Positions 9,345 through 20,035 of a stretch of 64,000 bases of DNA are shown here, in pieces. The position numbers and the translations under genes were made by a program. Each line of letters starts with the position of its first letter. Position 1 is the stretch's first letter. The stretch is from Rhodococcus sp. 14-2483-1-2 (GTDB taxonomy: Bacteria > Actinomycetota > Actinomycetes > Mycobacteriales > Mycobacteriaceae), in contig NZ_NPFW01000009.1 of assembly GCF_002259405.1 (NCBI RefSeq), forward strand, positions 62,001-126,000. The letters run 5' to 3'. The notes under the pieces were generated by a model. The model was not told where the DNA came from. It did not search any database and saw only the letters and a program-made list of their open reading frames with translations.

Positions 9345-10877
9345 GTGAACGACGATCCGGATGCGCTCGCGCGCATCTGGCCCGAGGTGGTCGCGGAGCT
9401 CACATCCGACCGACACAGTGGGTCGCCGCTGACCAAAGGCCAGAAGGCCTGGCTCGCGCTGGTCAAACCGCTGACATTGACGCAGGGCTTCGCACTGCTC
9501 GCAGTTCCGTCGACTTTTGCGCAGGAAGCGATCGAACGAGATCTTCGCGAACCCATTCTCGGCGCCCTCGGGCGTCACCTGGGACAGGGTGTCGAGGGAC
9601 TCGGAGTGCGTATCTCCGCTCCCGAGGACGAGAAGATCGACTCCGAGCGATCGCCGTACCCCGATGCCCCCAGTTCTCCGACTTATCGGCGCCGCGTCCT
9701 GACCAGCAGAGACGACGAGCCGTCGGACTCCGAGACGGCCGACTACGAAGAGGTCGACGACGAACGCGAGGCTCTCGCAAGCGTCCAGAACTCGTGGCCG
9801 ACGTACTTCACGAAACCTCCCGAGTCGACTCCTCCTTCTTCGGGTGCCAACAGCCTCAACTCGAAGTACACCTTCGACACCTTCGTCATCGGCGCCTCCA
9901 ATCGATTCGCTCACGCAGCCGCGGTGGCGATTGCCGAAGCACCTGCTCGCGCCTACAACCCGCTGTTCGTGTGGGGGGCGTCGGGTCTGGGCAAGACTCA
10001 CCTCCTGCACGCGGCCGGGCACTATGCGCAGCGCCTGTTCCCGGGCATGCGCGTGAAGTACGTTTCGACCGAGGAATTCACCAACGACTTCATCAACAGT
10101 CTTCGTGACGACCGCAAGGTGGCGTTCAAGCGCCGCTACCGGGAGACCGACGTACTGCTCGTCGACGACATCCAGTTCATCGAGGGCAAGGAAGGCATCC
10201 AGGAGGAGTTCTTCCACACCTTCAACACCCTGCACAACGCGAACAAACAGATCGTCGTCTCGTCCGACCGCCCACCGAAGCAGTTGGCCACGCTCGAGGA
10301 GCGGCTTCGTACCCGCTTCGAGTGGGGCCTGATCACCGATGTGCAGCCGCCCGAACTGGAGACGCGGATCGCCATTCTGAGCAAGAAGGCTCGGATGGAC
10401 CGGCTCGACGTGCCGCACGACGTGCTCGAGCTCATCGCCAGCCGAATCGAGCGCAATATTCGTGAGCTCGAAGGCGCCCTCATCCGAGTGACGGCGTTCG
10501 CATCGCTCAACGGACAAGCACTCGACCTCACTCTGGCCGAGGTGGTTCTCCGCGATCTCATCCCCGATTCGTCGAGTCTGGAGATCAATGCGGCCACGAT
10601 CATGGCCGTGACCGCGGAGTACTTCAACACCTCCATCGAGGACCTGTGTGGGCCGGGTAAGGCCAGAGCACTGGCCATGGCCAGGCAGATCGCGATGTAT
10701 CTCTGCCGGGAGCTCACCGATCTGTCGTTGCCCAAGATCGGCCAGACGTTCGGCCGGGACCACACGACGGTGATGTACGCGGACAAGAAGATTCGCAAGG
10801 AGATGACCGAGCGTCGCAAGGTGTACGACCAGGTTCAGGAGCTGACCGCGCGGATCAAGCAGCGCTCGAAGCGGTAG
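9345..10877 (+). CDS. dnaA: Chromosomal replication initiator DnaA
   Basis: 510 residues from the GTG at 9345, chosen because GGAGGG lies 7-8 nt upstream and the N-terminus ([19 protein letters not shown]) aligns with DnaA domain I. An in-frame open extension upstream through the promoter is rejected. Domain I (about 1-80), an acidic variable domain II (about 95-170), the AAA+ domain with Walker A GASGLGKT (211-218) and Walker B LLVDD (271-275), and the DNA-binding domain with signature [14 protein letters not shown] (near 470-483). It opens oriC, binding boxes on both sides of the gene. Confidence 0.98.
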   Translation: MNDDPDALARIWPEVVAELTSDRHSGSPLTKGQKAWLALVKPLTLTQGFALLAVPSTFAQEAIERDLREPILGALGRHLGQGVEGLGVRISAPEDEKIDSERSPYPDAPSSPTYRRRVLTSRDDEPSDSETADYEEVDDEREALASVQNSWPTYFTKPPESTPPSSGANSLNSKYTFDTFVIGASNRFAHAAAVAIAEAPARAYNPLFVWGASGLGKTHLLHAAGHYAQRLFPGMRVKYVSTEEFTNDFINSLRDDRKVAFKRRYRETDVLLVDDIQFIEGKEGIQEEFFHTFNTLHNANKQIVVSSDRPPKQLATLEERLRTRFEWGLITDVQPPELETRIAILSKKARMDRLDVPHDVLELIASRIERNIRELEGALIRVTAFASLNGQALDLTLAEVVLRDLIPDSSSLEINAATIMAVTAEYFNTSIEDLCGPGKARALAMARQIAMYLCRELTDLSLPKIGQTFGRDHTTVMYADKKIRKEMTERRKVYDQVQELTARIKQRSKR

Positions 10878-10902
10878 GCAACCGGCAACGAACGATCCCG
10901 GA

Positions 10903-10946
10903 CGACGGCACCGAATCCCATCGCGGGTTCGGTGCCGTCGCTGTTT
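10903..10946 (+). terminator. dnaA terminator hairpin
   Basis: A perfect 13-bp stem (CGACGGCACCGAA / TTCGGTGCCGTCG) with a 12-nt loop is followed by CTGTTTT. It starts 26 nt after the dnaA stop and separates dnaA transcription from oriC. Confidence 0.8.
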
Positions 10947-11019
10947 TCCCGTCGTTCGCCGGAGCGATTCTCGACGCAGATTCCTCGATTTCTGGAGGCG
11001 CCGACCATTGATTCACACC

Positions 11020-11040
11020 TGTGGATAACCATGTGGACAA
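11020..11040 (-). promoter_or_regulatory. Two perfect DnaA boxes in oriC
   Basis: TGTGGATAA (11020-11028) and TGTGGACAA (11032-11040) are arranged in tandem in the same orientation with a 3-nt gap. Confidence 0.9.
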
Positions 11041-11198
11041 CATCGAAGTTCTGGGGATGGAGTGTGGGCGCCTGTGCACCGATGTGATTCGTCCACAGGC
11101 AGCCGGTCGTCAACCACGTATTGGTCCCGAGTTCATCCCCACGACACCACGCTCGGCCACCAGCGGATCGAATGGTCCGTGCACAGATTCCACAGGAC

Positions 11199-11246
11199 CT
11201 ATTAATATTTCTGTTTTCTCCTTGAAAGAACTTCTTTGAAAACAGG
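11199..11246. other. AT-rich stretch, candidate DNA unwinding element
   Basis: A run of A/T-rich sequence (ATTAATATTTCTGTTTTCTC and following bases) in otherwise GC-rich DNA, bordered by a near-DnaA box at 11186-11194. The position inside oriC suggests the site of initial strand opening. Confidence 0.7.
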
Positions 11247-11461
11247 TGTTGGGGAACGATCCGTTCACAGGCCCCCCAAGATCACCCGAATCCCACGTTC
11301 GGCGTGACCCTCGCGCTTCCGTCTTCGGTTCGGAGGGCATACGGTGTGCTTGCGCTGGATGTGCCACACTCGTCCTTGCATCGGTTCGAGCCGCAACCAT
11401 CGTGGTTGCACCGCTCCGGCCATGACGACGAACACCACCGAACGAGAGGAAATGCCGAGCG

Positions 11462-12646
11462 ATGGAGCTTGGAAGTTTGAAGTTTCGCGTTGCTCGTGAA
11501 GATTTTTCCGATTCCGTCGCGTGGGTAGCCCGTAGCCTGCCGTCTCGGCCGCCCGTTCCCGTTCTCGGTGGAGTTCTTCTCGCTGCCGACGAGCAGGGTC
11601 TGACGGTTTCCGGATTCGACTACGAGGTCTCCGCTCAGGTCAAAGTGTCGGCCGAAGTTGCCACTGCCGGCCGAGTCCTGGTGTCGGGCAAGCTACTTGC
11701 CGATATCACCAAGTCGCTGCCGAACAAGCCGGTCGACGTCACGGTCGACGGCACCCGCGTTCTGGTCAACTGCGGAAGCGCCAAGTTCTCGCTGCCGACG
11801 ATGCCGGTGGAGGATTACCCGCAGCTCCCCGAGTTGCCCAGCAACACCGGTTCGCTGGCCGGTGATGTCTTCTCCGAGGCGATCGCCCAGGTCGCGATTG
11901 CGGCGGGCAAGGACGACACGCTTCCCATGCTCACCGGTATCCGTGTGGAGATCGACGGCACCAACGTCGTTCTCGCGGCCACCGACCGTTTCCGGTTGGC
12001 GGTTCGTGAGGTGGAATGGGCTCCCGCCGGGGCCGACACCACCACCGCGGTGCTCATCCCGGCCAAGACTCTGTCCGAGTCGGCAAAAACGCTCGGTGGT
12101 AATTCCGGCTCACCGGTCGAGCTGGCCCTCGGTTCCGGCTCGTCCATCGGTAGCGACGGTTTGCTGGGCATCGTCAGCGACGGGCGCCGCACCACCACGC
12201 GTCTGCTCGATGCCGAATTCCCGAAGTTCCGTCAGTTGCTGCCGGCCGAGCACACTGCGGTGGCGACCCTCGAGATCGCATCGCTCATCGAGGCCATCAA
12301 GCGTGTGGCTCTCGTTGCCGAGCGTGGCGCGCAGGTGCGCCTCGAATTCAACGCCGAGGGCGTGTTGCTCTCTGCAGGTGGCGACGATGCAGGCCGCGCC
12401 GAGGAGGCACTGCCTGCCGATTTCCAGGGCGAGGCACTGACCATCGCGTTCAACCCCGGCTACCTCATCGACGGACTGTCGTCGTTGCACAGCGAGAAGG
12501 TCACCTTCGGATTCACCACGCCGAGCCGGCCCGCAGTGCTGCGGCCGACCTCGGACGAGGAACTCGTGCCCGATGACGCAGGCAAGTTCGCGGCGCCGCA
12601 GTCCGAGTACACGTACTTGCTGATGCCGGTCAGGCTGCCGGGCTGA
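11462..12646 (+). CDS. dnaN: DNA polymerase III beta sliding clamp
   Basis: 394 residues, three tandem clamp domains of about 125 residues each. Forms a ring dimer holding the polymerase on DNA. The segments [35 protein letters not shown] and the final [11 protein letters not shown] are family hallmarks. GAGAGGA lies about 11 nt upstream of the ATG. First gene right of oriC. Confidence 0.98.
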   Translation: MELGSLKFRVAREDFSDSVAWVARSLPSRPPVPVLGGVLLAADEQGLTVSGFDYEVSAQVKVSAEVATAGRVLVSGKLLADITKSLPNKPVDVTVDGTRVLVNCGSAKFSLPTMPVEDYPQLPELPSNTGSLAGDVFSEAIAQVAIAAGKDDTLPMLTGIRVEIDGTNVVLAATDRFRLAVREVEWAPAGADTTTAVLIPAKTLSESAKTLGGNSGSPVELALGSGSSIGSDGLLGIVSDGRRTTTRLLDAEFPKFRQLLPAEHTAVATLEIASLIEAIKRVALVAERGAQVRLEFNAEGVLLSAGGDDAGRAEEALPADFQGEALTIAFNPGYLIDGLSSLHSEKVTFGFTTPSRPAVLRPTSDEELVPDDAGKFAAPQSEYTYLLMPVRLPG

Positions 12647-12711
12647 TCCAGCCTCGTTACTGTTGAACCCGCGGGAACTTTCGCACCTGACACAGACAAG
12701 GACGCCTCATC

Positions 12712-13638
12712 ATGCAGCTGGGCTTGGTCGGTCTCGGAAAAATGGGCTTCAACATGCGCGAGAGACTGCGTGAGCACGGTCACGAGGTCGTCGGTTACGA
12801 CCCTCGACCCGAGGTGACCGATACCCCGTCACTGGCCGGTCTGGCGCAGGCGTTGACGGCGCCCCGCGTGGTGTGGGTGATGGTTCCGTCGGGCAAGATC
12901 ACCCGCGATACCGTCACCGGTCTGGCCGATGTGCTCGAGCCGGGCGATCTGGTGATCGACGGCGGCAACTCTCGGTTCACCGACGACAAGCCCAACGCAG
13001 AGTTGTTGGACGCCAAGGGAATCGGCTACATCGATGCCGGAGTATCCGGTGGCGTCTGGGGCCTGAAGAACGGCTACGGCCTGATGGTCGGTGGCCAGGA
13101 CGAGCATGTCGCCCGTGCGATGCCGATCTTCGATGCACTGCGTCCCGAGGGCGAGCGCGCGGACGGTTTCGTTCACGCCGGTCCGGTCGGTGCCGGTCAC
13201 TACTCGAAGATGGTGCACAACGGCATCGAGTACGGGCTGATGCAGGCGTATGCCGAGGGTTACGAGATCCTCGAAGCCGAAGAACTCGTGCAGGACGTGC
13301 AAGGAGTGCTTCGGGCCTGGAGCAAGGGCACGGTCGTGCGGTCGTGGCTGCTCGATCTACTGGTCGAAGCGCTCGGTCAGGATCCGGAGTTCAGTGAGAT
13401 CTCCGGGTACACCGAGGATTCCGGTGAGGGCCGCTGGACCGTCGAGGAAGCCATTCGTCACGCTGTCCCCGCGCCTGTGATCTCTGCGGCGTTGTTCGCG
13501 AGATTTGCGTCGCGGCAAGAGGATTCGCCTGCCATGAAGGCTGTTTCGGCACTGCGGAATCAGTTCGGCGGGCATGCGGTCAAGAAGGCCGACGCCGACG
13601 AGACCCTGCGCGCCCCGGCGCCGAAGAACACCGAGTAA
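12712..13638 (+). CDS. gnd: 6-phosphogluconate dehydrogenase, short (GndA/YqeC-like) type
   Basis: 308 residues, shorter than the ~470-residue classical enzyme, so of the short type often reported to use NAD+. It converts 6-phosphogluconate to ribulose 5-phosphate and CO2 in the pentose phosphate pathway. The N-terminal dinucleotide site GLGKMG (residues 6-11) and the substrate motifs DAGVSGGVWG and HYSKMVHNGIEYG, with catalytic Lys in the latter, are clear. It sits between dnaN and recF, where many relatives have it too. Its TAA is immediately followed by the recF GTG, so the two are coupled. Confidence 0.95.
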   Translation: MQLGLVGLGKMGFNMRERLREHGHEVVGYDPRPEVTDTPSLAGLAQALTAPRVVWVMVPSGKITRDTVTGLADVLEPGDLVIDGGNSRFTDDKPNAELLDAKGIGYIDAGVSGGVWGLKNGYGLMVGGQDEHVARAMPIFDALRPEGERADGFVHAGPVGAGHYSKMVHNGIEYGLMQAYAEGYEILEAEELVQDVQGVLRAWSKGTVVRSWLLDLLVEALGQDPEFSEISGYTEDSGEGRWTVEEAIRHAVPAPVISAALFARFASRQEDSPAMKAVSALRNQFGGHAVKKADADETLRAPAPKNTE

Positions 13639-14889
13639 GTGTTCGTCCGGTCTCTGCAGCTACACGATTTCCGATCCTGGGACGACCTCACCGTCGACCT
13701 CGGACCGGGCTCGACCGTGTTCGTGGGGCCGAACGGACACGGCAAGACCAATCTGCTCGAGTCGATCAACTATCTGTCGACGTTGTCCTCCCATCGCGTG
13801 TCGTCGGACGCTCCGATGATCAGGGCAGGTGCCGCCAAGGCGTTCGTGGGCAGTGCCGTGGTCAATCACGGTCGCGAACTGATCATCGATGTCGAGCTTC
13901 TCGAAGGTAGAGCCAACAAGGCTCGGATGAACAGGTCACCACTGCGGCGCCCACGCGAGATTCTGGGCGTGTTGCAGAGTGTGCTGTTCGCTCCCGAGGA
14001 TCTCTCGCTGGTCCGCGGCGATCCCGGCGAGCGACGACGCTATCTCGACGAGCTGCTCACCAGCCGCATTCCTCGAATGGCCACTGTCCGTGCCGATTAC
14101 GACAAGGTTCTGCGGCAGCGATCGGCTCTGCTGAAGACAGCGAGTGGATCGTTGCGCCGCGGAGCGTCGTCCGGCGACGGCGCGAGTGCCCTTGCCACCT
14201 TGGACGTCTGGGATGGTCATCTCGCGGCTCATGGAGCTCGATTGCTCGCTGCCAGAATAGCTTTGGTGCACGAGCTGATGCCTTTCGTGCAACAGGCCTA
14301 CAGTTCGATCGCACCGGAATCGCGGTTGGCTGCCGTTGCCTACCGTTGCAGTCTTGCCGATGCCCTCCCACCGGAATTCTCCGATGCCGATCGCGCACCC
14401 GAGACCGATGACATCGATGTGCTGGAAGCTGCTTTCCTTCACCAACTTTCGGTGATGAGGCAGCGCGAGATCGAACGTGGGGTGTGTCTGGTGGGACCGC
14501 ACCGCGACGACCTGGAATTGATGCTCGGTGATCAACCGACCAAAGGCTTTGCCAGCCATGGTGAATCGTGGTCGTATGCACTGTCGTTGCGGCTCGGGTC
14601 CTTTGCGCTGTTGCGAGAGGACGGCACCGACCCGGTTCTGATGCTCGACGACGTGTTCGCCGAGCTCGACCGCAAGAGGCGCACGGCGCTGGCGACGGTG
14701 GCCGCCGGCGCAGAGCAGGTCCTCATCACGGCGGCGGTACCGGAGGACGTCCCTCCCGAACTCGATGCTCGACGGTACGGGGTCGAGGCGACGCAGAGTT
14801 CGGATTCCGGTGCAGCAGGACGTATCTCGCGAATCTCGGACCTGTCGGACGACAACGGCATAGCACGTTCGGAAGGTGAGGTTCCATGA
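13639..14889 (+). CDS. recF: DNA replication/repair protein RecF
   Basis: 416 residues, GTG start directly abutting the gnd stop. An SMC-like ATPase that helps load RecA at gapped DNA. Walker A GPNGHGKT (30-37), the [17 protein letters not shown] segment, the ABC signature region [16 protein letters not shown] and Walker [12 protein letters not shown] are all present. The C-terminal ~40 residues are variable. The last bases overlap dciA by 4 nt (ATGA). Confidence 0.97.
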   Translation: MFVRSLQLHDFRSWDDLTVDLGPGSTVFVGPNGHGKTNLLESINYLSTLSSHRVSSDAPMIRAGAAKAFVGSAVVNHGRELIIDVELLEGRANKARMNRSPLRRPREILGVLQSVLFAPEDLSLVRGDPGERRRYLDELLTSRIPRMATVRADYDKVLRQRSALLKTASGSLRRGASSGDGASALATLDVWDGHLAAHGARLLAARIALVHELMPFVQQAYSSIAPESRLAAVAYRCSLADALPPEFSDADRAPETDDIDVLEAAFLHQLSVMRQREIERGVCLVGPHRDDLELMLGDQPTKGFASHGESWSYALSLRLGSFALLREDGTDPVLMLDDVFAELDRKRRTALATVAAGAEQVLITAAVPEDVPPELDARRYGVEATQSSDSGAAGRISRISDLSDDNGIARSEGEVP

Positions 14890-15449
14890 CCGACGACGAG
14901 GCATCGCCCACAGACAACGGTGAAGTACCGGAACTGAAAGGCGTCGATCTGGCGCGTCGAGCACTCGAGGACGCGCGGGCCGCAGCCAAGGCCAGTGGCA
15001 AATCGGTTGGACAGGGACGGTCGTCGCCCACCGGCGGAGTTCGAGCGCTGCGGGGGCGTCGTAGACGCGGTTGGTCGGGTGCCGGACCGGACGACCGTGA
15101 TCCCCAGGCCTTCGGGGCGTTGGCGAATTCGATCGCGTCCAAGCGTGGGTGGTCGGCCAAGGTGTCCGAGGGCGCGGTGCTGGGCCGGTGGCCGAGCGTG
15201 GTCGGCGAGGACATCTCGGCTCATGCGGACCCCACCGGTCTCAAGGACGGAGTGTTGAGTATTTCGGCGGAGTCCACGGCATGGGCGACGCAGTTGAGGC
15301 TGATGCAGTCGCAGATTCTGGCCAAGATCGCAGCTGCCGTCGGTCACGGCGTGGTGACGTCTCTGCGTATCACCGGTCCGACGACGCAGAGCTGGAGAAA
15401 GGGAGAACGTCACGTGCGCGGACGGGGCCCGCGCGACACGTACGGATAG
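14886..15449 (+). CDS. dciA: DciA-type helicase-loading factor (DUF721)
   Basis: 187 residues. DciA interacts with replicative helicase DnaB where DnaC/DnaI loaders are absent; the M. tuberculosis equivalent is Rv0004. A flexible basic N-terminal half (Arg/Gly-rich, about 40-65) precedes the DUF721 domain with [18 protein letters not shown] and [16 protein letters not shown]. Overlaps recF by 4 nt, so it is coupled to it. The symbol follows the family name. Confidence 0.9.
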   Translation: MTDDEASPTDNGEVPELKGVDLARRALEDARAAAKASGKSVGQGRSSPTGGVRALRGRRRRGWSGAGPDDRDPQAFGALANSIASKRGWSAKVSEGAVLGRWPSVVGEDISAHADPTGLKDGVLSISAESTAWATQLRLMQSQILAKIAAAVGHGVVTSLRITGPTTQSWRKGERHVRGRGPRDTYG

Positions 15450-15618
15450 TGATACATCCCAACGATGGCTTTCCGAACCGGCTGGTCCAGGTGATCCTCA
15501 ACAGATGTTGGGGCCAGTGTTGCTGTGACATGGTCGATGTGCGTAGCGTGATTCGCGACACTCAGCGGTCGGGGGATCGATGAAGATGTTCTGCACGGCC
15601 ATCGGACGAGGAGAAGTT

Positions 15619-16536
15619 GTGTCTGCACCAACCAAGAAGGCATCGACAGCGGCCGTCGATGTGGACGGAACCCCCGAAGACCGAGTCGTTCTACATGCCA
15701 GAAAAGTCGAGTTCGACTGGAACTCCCTGCCGTTGCACTACATGGACGGCAATCCACTCGCGACCCACCTGATCAACGTGATGCATCTGCTTCTGCCCGA
15801 GGGCGAGGAATGGTTCGTGCGCACGTTCAAGGAAGCGCTGCCGCTCATCCACGACGATCAGCTGCGCGACGACGTGATCGGATTCATCGGTCAGGAAGCC
15901 ATGCACGCGCAGGCGCACACCGATGTCCACGACCAGCTCAGGGCGCACGGCATCGATGTCGATCCCTACGTCGATCAGATGAAGTTTCTCTTCGGCCGCG
16001 CCCTCGGCAACAGGTCCGGTCACGGCCAGAACAGTTTGGTCGAACGTCTCGCCCTCATCGCCGCCGCAGAGCACCTCACCGCCTTCCTGGGCGATTGGGT
16101 GCTCAATGCCTCGGAGTTGGACGAGGCCGACGTCGATCCGATCATGCTGGATCTGTTGCGGTGGCACGGAGCCGAGGAGGTCGAGCATCGTTCGGTGGCC
16201 TACGAGGTGATGCGGTACTTCGACGTGCGCCCGGCCCGCCGAATTCGCACGTACGTCGTCATCGCGCCCACCCTCGTGTGGTTCTGGACCCGTGGTGTTC
16301 GCTTTCTGATGAGCCAGGATCCGACGCTCGCGCACCTTCCACCCAAGCAGCGCACACCGTCGTTCCGCGAATTTCGCCGAGTGGCCAACGCCGGTCTGTT
16401 CCCGACCCCGATGTCGATGGTGAAGGCATCGCTGCGCTACTTCAAGCGCACCTATCACCCTTCTCAGGAAGGGTCGACGGCGCAGGCAGTGCAGTATCTG
16501 GCCACCTCGCCGGCAGCTCGGTCCGCCGATCGATGA
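15619..16536 (+). CDS. Predicted di-iron carboxylate enzyme (PF10118, annotated metal-dependent hydrolase)
   Basis: 305 residues from GTG 15619, chosen because GAGGAG lies 5 nt upstream; the open frame extends 13 codons further. Resembles the PF10118 'metal-dependent hydrolase' family. The sequence shows two E-x(28-37)-ExxH units: E64 with E93-A-M-H96 (28 residues between) and E151 with E187-V-E-H190 (35 between). That is the four-carboxylate, two-histidine ligand set of ferritin-like di-iron oxygenases. The reaction and substrate are unknown. The next gene, overlapping by 4 nt, is a flavin/iron-sulfur reductase that could supply electrons. The pair is absent from the M. tuberculosis dciA-gyrB interval. 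The oxidative role is inference. Confidence 0.82.
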   Translation: MSAPTKKASTAAVDVDGTPEDRVVLHARKVEFDWNSLPLHYMDGNPLATHLINVMHLLLPEGEEWFVRTFKEALPLIHDDQLRDDVIGFIGQEAMHAQAHTDVHDQLRAHGIDVDPYVDQMKFLFGRALGNRSGHGQNSLVERLALIAAAEHLTAFLGDWVLNASELDEADVDPIMLDLLRWHGAEEVEHRSVAYEVMRYFDVRPARRIRTYVVIAPTLVWFWTRGVRFLMSQDPTLAHLPPKQRTPSFREFRRVANAGLFPTPMSMVKASLRYFKRTYHPSQEGSTAQAVQYLATSPAARSADR

Positions 16537-17666
16537 CCAAACGCACGTTGCGGAGCAAGCTCGGCGCAATGGCACAGATGGTCGACTCGTTCCGAGCGGG
16601 ACGCACCATTCCGAAGAATCTGTACGGCCGCGACGAGCCCGATCAGACCGTGTCATTGGTGACCGATGCGCTCGACAAATGGTTCGCTCTGCTCGACGGT
16701 GACGACTACGACGCGTCGTTCGCGGCGCCGGCCGTCGCACGCACCCGGCTACTGACGTTGGATTCACGTGAGGTGCTGTGCGTCGACGAGCAGGTGGTCC
16801 AACTGACGTTCTCGGCCGCCGACGGCGCGGCGCTGCCTGCTTGGGCACCGGGAATGCACCTGGATTTCTATCTCCCGTCCGGACGCCGTCGGCAGTACTC
16901 GCTGTGCGGACAACCGAATACCGACTCCTACTCCATCGCCGTTCGCCTGGTGCCCGACGGCGGCGGCGGGTCGCGTGAGATGCACGATCTCCCGGTCGGC
17001 ACCGAGGTGGCAATTCGCGGGCCGCGCAACGGTTTTCCGTTCGTCCAGTCCGAGCATGCAGTGTTCGTGGCCGGCGGAATCGGCATCACCGCCATCATCT
17101 CGATGGTGCGTCGTGCTCGTGAGACGGGGATGGACTGGCACCTCGTCTACTGCGGCCGCTCGCGCGAATCGATGCCGTTCCTCGACGAGATCGCCGGCTG
17201 GGATGCCGATCGCGTGACGGTGCGGACCGACGATGTGGACGGCATGCCGTCGAGCATGGATCTGCTCGGTGCCACGGCACCCGGCGGTTCGGTCTACGTG
17301 TGTGGACCTCCGCCGATGATCGATCTGGTTCGGGCCTCGTTCGACTCGCTGCCCGCCACTCATCTGCACTTCGAGCGGTTCTCGCCTCCGCCGGTGAAGA
17401 ACGGCGCCGAGTTCGAGGTCCAGCTCGTCGATTCCGGGCAGGTCATCGCAGTGGGTCCGGACGAGACTGCGCTGCATGCCATTCGGCGTCTGCGCCCGGA
17501 CGTCGCGTACTCCTGCCAACAGGGATTCTGCGGGACGTGTCGGGTTCGAGTACTGAGCGGAACACCGCAGCATCGAGAGAATCGACTCACGGTCGAGGAG
17601 CAGCAGCACGAGATGTTGATCTGCGTTTCGCGATCCGAGGGCGAACGGATCGTGCTCGATCTCTAG
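16533..17666 (+). CDS. FAD/[2Fe-2S] oxidoreductase (phthalate-dioxygenase-reductase-like)
   Basis: 377 residues, ATG overlapping the previous stop as ATGA; a much longer open frame upstream is read-through in another frame of the preceding gene. Order: ~70-residue N-terminal extension, flavin-binding domain with RQYSLCG (120-126), NAD(P)-binding domain with GGIGIT (181-186) and CGPPPM (258-263), then a plant-type ferredoxin domain with Cys 328, 333, 336 and 364 (C-x4-C-x2-C-x27-C). Proteins of this layout pass electrons from NAD(P)H to a partner oxygenase. The tight coupling names the upstream di-iron protein as the obvious partner. Confidence 0.9.
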   Translation: MTKRTLRSKLGAMAQMVDSFRAGRTIPKNLYGRDEPDQTVSLVTDALDKWFALLDGDDYDASFAAPAVARTRLLTLDSREVLCVDEQVVQLTFSAADGAALPAWAPGMHLDFYLPSGRRRQYSLCGQPNTDSYSIAVRLVPDGGGGSREMHDLPVGTEVAIRGPRNGFPFVQSEHAVFVAGGIGITAIISMVRRARETGMDWHLVYCGRSRESMPFLDEIAGWDADRVTVRTDDVDGMPSSMDLLGATAPGGSVYVCGPPPMIDLVRASFDSLPATHLHFERFSPPPVKNGAEFEVQLVDSGQVIAVGPDETALHAIRRLRPDVAYSCQQGFCGTCRVRVLSGTPQHRENRLTVEEQQHEMLICVSRSEGERIVLDL

Positions 17667-17906
17667 CGGAGCAGCTGGATTCACCCTTCATATTTGTCGT
17701 CCGGCATCGAGAAAATGCGCCTGTGAAGCAATCAGGGGCCTTTTAGGGGTGTCATCGTGCCCATGCTGTCGTAGGCAACCAGTACTATGGACCGGTACGA
17801 CATCAAGCCCGGAACAAACGCATGGACCCGGGCGCGGCCGAAAGCGACTGCGCTCGTCCCTGCGGTAGCACCCTGACGGGGTGTGAGCGGGGTAGTGGAC
17901 GCGTAG

Positions 17907-19967
<2,061 letters not shown>

Positions 19968-19975
19968 TCACTTCC

Positions 19976-20010
19976 CTTCACGCACCGATGTGTTCTCTCG
20001 GTGCGTGAAG
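19976..20010 (+). terminator. Hairpin between gyrB and gyrA
   Basis: A perfect 13-bp stem (CTTCACGCACCGA / TCGGTGCGTGAAG) with a 9-nt loop lies between the gyrB stop and the gyrA start. No U-tract follows. It could be a partial terminator or an mRNA processing/stability element. Confidence 0.6.
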
Positions 20011-20035
20011 GTGACCGTTTCTCGAGGAGAATTGC

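Larger units (their letters stand above)
10947..11461. other. oriC: Chromosomal origin of replication oriC
   Basis: The dnaA-dnaN gap, the standard oriC site in Mycobacteriales. It contains perfect DnaA boxes TGTGGATAA (11020-11028) and TGTGGACAA (11032-11040), near-boxes TCGTCCACA (11089-11097) and GATTCCACA (11186-11194), and an AT-rich tract at about 11199-11246 beginning CCTATTAATATTT, the only such tract nearby and the likely unwinding element. The switch in gene orientation around it supports an origin. Confidence 0.9.

Noticed and set aside
9294..10763. Minus-strand open frame opposite dnaA
   Set aside because: Antisense shadow of dnaA with no recognisable protein features.
15810..16532. 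Long N-terminal extension of the ferredoxin reductase
   Set aside because: The extension lies out of frame inside the di-iron gene and is Arg/Ser-rich; the ATGA overlap gives the natural start at 16533.
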